A stretch of 64,000 bases of DNA from Ectobius pallidus (taxonomy: Eukaryota; Arthropoda; Insecta; Blattodea; Ectobiidae). Shown one piece after another: positions 61,992-64,000 of the stretch. The DNA lies in the NCBI GenBank assembly GCA_964059195.1, contig CAXKWD010000008.1, positions 43,391,502-43,455,501 of the forward strand. Reading direction: 5' to 3'. The notes under the pieces are model-generated. The model saw nothing but the letters and a program-made list of their open reading frames with translations, made no database searches and had not been told where the DNA came from. Positions within the stretch are counted from its first letter, which is position 1. Each line of letters starts with the position of its first letter. The translations under genes and the position numbers were made by a program.

Positions 61992-64000
61992 TTAGTAATT
62001 TACACCAATTAAATTTACCCTCCACCTCTCAGTTTCCTTACATTCTAAAATTCTATGTTTTGCATCCTCTTCCTCATTACATAATGGGCATATTCCCCTA
62101 GGTAGCGATCCTCTCAAGTTTTTCAGTCTCCAGATTCCTAGTCTCCACCAGGCCAAACTGGATCTTTCCTCCCGATTACATGAAAATACATAAGCTTCCA
62201 TCCCCCATTCCGATTTCATCTCTGCATAACATTGTAGTGATTTAAAGTTTCTCATTTCTGAAAACATTTCCTGCCTAGCAATATCATTACACGTTTTTTT
62301 TATTAATTTGCATATAATCTGTATATTCCATGAACCCATTCTATTCCATATCCAATTTAATCCTATACAGTTTATATTCTCTTCTGAACTTTTCCACCAA
62401 TTATTCACAACCTTTGAACTTTGTAAAAATTTTAAACAATCTTTCTCAAAACTATCCTCTGGGTTTGACAAAATATGATGAATAAATTTAATTTTTTTTT
62501 TACTATTCCCAATTCCAATAAAGCTGCAATATTTGCTGAATTGATCAGTATACCCAGCACTTTTTTACAATATCTAGCCCTAACTCTATTTAGATTTTCC
62601 CAAGCTTCAGTTTCTCCCCATAATTCAGCAGCATATAATATTTTTGACTCCACTAATGCCCTAAAAATATTATATAAATTTCCAATTTTTATGTTTGCTA
62701 ACTTGTTTAGGCAATTATTTATGTTAAATAACGCCACATTCCCTTGATTTTTCATTAATCTTATGTGCTCTTTCCAATCTCCTTTACTACCTAGTATAAC
62801 TTCCAAATACTTAAATTTTTCAACCACTTTTATTCTTTCTCCTTTCATAAACCAATTCTCGTTCTTGCTTCTTACCCTTCCTTTTCTACAGACCATTATT
62901 TTTGTTTTCTTTATGTTTATTTTTAAATTCCACTTAATGCTATAATTCAACACCTCATTTAATGCTCTTTGTAGTCCTACAGCTGTCACTGATCCAATTG
63001 CAATGTCATCAGCGTATAGAATGGCTACGATCTCCTTACCTTGCATTATTGGGCAGTGAAACTCTTCCCTTCCTAAAACACTCACTATATCATTAATAAA
63101 CAAATTAAATAACAGAGGGCTTAATTTACAGCCTTGTCTTACACCTTTGTTATTCACAATGCATTTAGACACTTCACCATTAGATAATTGTATGCTAAAT
63201 CCTGTCTTCCTGTAAATTGTTTTCACATAACTTATATATTTAGAACTTACTCCCTGTTTCTCCATCTTATACCATAGATGATCTCTATTTATGGTATCAA
63301 AAGCCTTCTCAAAATCTATAAAACCCCAATAAATTTTGCCCCTTTTATTACATATATATTTATCAATCACTGTTTTAATTAGGAAAATATTGTCGCTAGT
63401 TCTTTTGCCAGCCTTGAATCCGGTTTGGAATTCAGAAATTATATTAAATTTCTCTACCCATTTTCTTACTCTCTTGGATATCATGCCCACGTAAATGTTA
63501 CTTAGTGTTGGCAGCAGTGATATACCCCTAAAATTATTCGGGTCTGACTTGGGTCCTCTTCCCTTATATATAGGGATAACTAGGGCTGTATTCCAGCTTT
63601 CTGGTATTATACATTTATTCTTAATACTGTTGAAAATTTTCAACAACAAAATTACCCACTTATCATCTTTTAGTAATTCTTTCCAACACTGAATCGGAAT
63701 ATTATCCATCCCGTAGATTTTTTTATTTCTTATACCCTTTATTACCTCCCTTATTTCCTCTTTTGAAAAATCCTCTAGTTCTTTAATCTCTTTTGTTTGT
63801 ATAAATCTATCTGTGTCAACTGTCCTTACCACTGCTTCGTTTTCTCTAAACAACTCAAAATATCTACACCATACTTCCTCCCCAATTTCGTAATCATTCT
63901 CCTTCCATTTAGTTAACTTACTAACATATTTCCACGCCTTTTCCATATCATTAGCATTTATCCATTCTCTTAATTTGTTAACTTCCCCCTCCTCGTACTT
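61992..64000 (-). pseudogene. Non-LTR retrotransposon RT and C-terminal domain, one frameshift, continues past the window
   Basis: The upper frame (63946-62432, open to the window end apart from its start) has IRNKKIYGMDNIPIQCWKEL, PNNFRGISLLPTLSNIYVGM, EFQTGFKAGKRTSDNIFLIK, motif A KIYWGFIDFEKAFDTINRDH, motif B NKGVRQGCKLSPLLFNLFIN and motif C AILYADDIAIG. A frameshift at about 62440-62470 leads to the second frame (62471-61992), whose end carries ICPLCNEEEDAKHRILECKE, a CCHC finger. Both catalytic Asp residues are present. The 5' part lies outside the window. The clade is not named. Confidence 0.88.

Overview
This is eukaryotic nuclear DNA, almost certainly from a hemimetabolous insect with a large, AT-rich, transposon-packed genome. 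A cockroach-like source is my guess, and the species cannot be fixed from this window. The evidence is the lack of bacterial gene organisation, the presence of spliced exons with GT/AG borders, and animal-type mobile elements throughout: several LINE lineages, BEL/Pao, Penelope, Tc1/mariner, pogo, hAT, THAP-domain and tRNA-headed SINE elements.

The only convincing host gene is a polyprenol reductase (SRD5A3 family) on the + strand. Two adjacent exons are visible, at 9537-9731 and 53726-54021. They join in phase across an intron of about 44 kb, so most of the window (9732-53725) is one intron filled with transposons. Earlier and later exons are not recognised here.

Layout. (1) 1-8780: a non-LTR retrotransposon split by a terminal-inverted-repeat element, which itself holds a foldback repeat (tRNA-like arms around a tandem array) and a non-autonomous LTR retrotransposon. 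(2) 9537-9731: SRD5A3 exon. (3) 9858-13217: LINE debris and two Penelope-like elements, one a head-to-head inverted pair. (4) 13490-23940: a CR1/L2-like LINE on the minus strand with an apparently intact, very young BEL/Pao element in its ORF2. (5) 23941-29750: a 65-bp hairpin, a Tc1-like element, a mariner carrying a MITE and a SINE, and a Harbinger-like element inside a LINE ORF1. (6) 29791-32653: a Penelope element with 13-bp target duplication, its own inverted partial copy and a second Penelope insertion. (7) about 34260-45370: a very large inverted repeat (arms near 2.4 kb, spacer 6.2 kb) whose spacer holds a decayed hAT transposase, a 160-172 bp tandem repeat and a C2H2/MULE-like remnant. 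(8) 46000-48581: a LINE with one nonsense codon. (9) 49370-52900: another Penelope, broken by a MITE and by an RTE-like LINE with an open 414-codon frame. (10) 53726-54021: second SRD5A3 exon. (11) 54022-64000: DUF4817 mariner-like, pogo/Tigger and THAP remnants and two further LINEs, the last running off the window end.

The insertions interrupt each other cleanly, so target duplications give a relative history. The BEL/Pao element (LTRs identical by eye), the non-autonomous LTR element and the SINEs look youngest. Penelope elements recur with the same design, a partial inverted copy beside the coding copy, and several carry a conserved stem plus GAAA motif near the 3' end that resembles a hammerhead ribozyme core.
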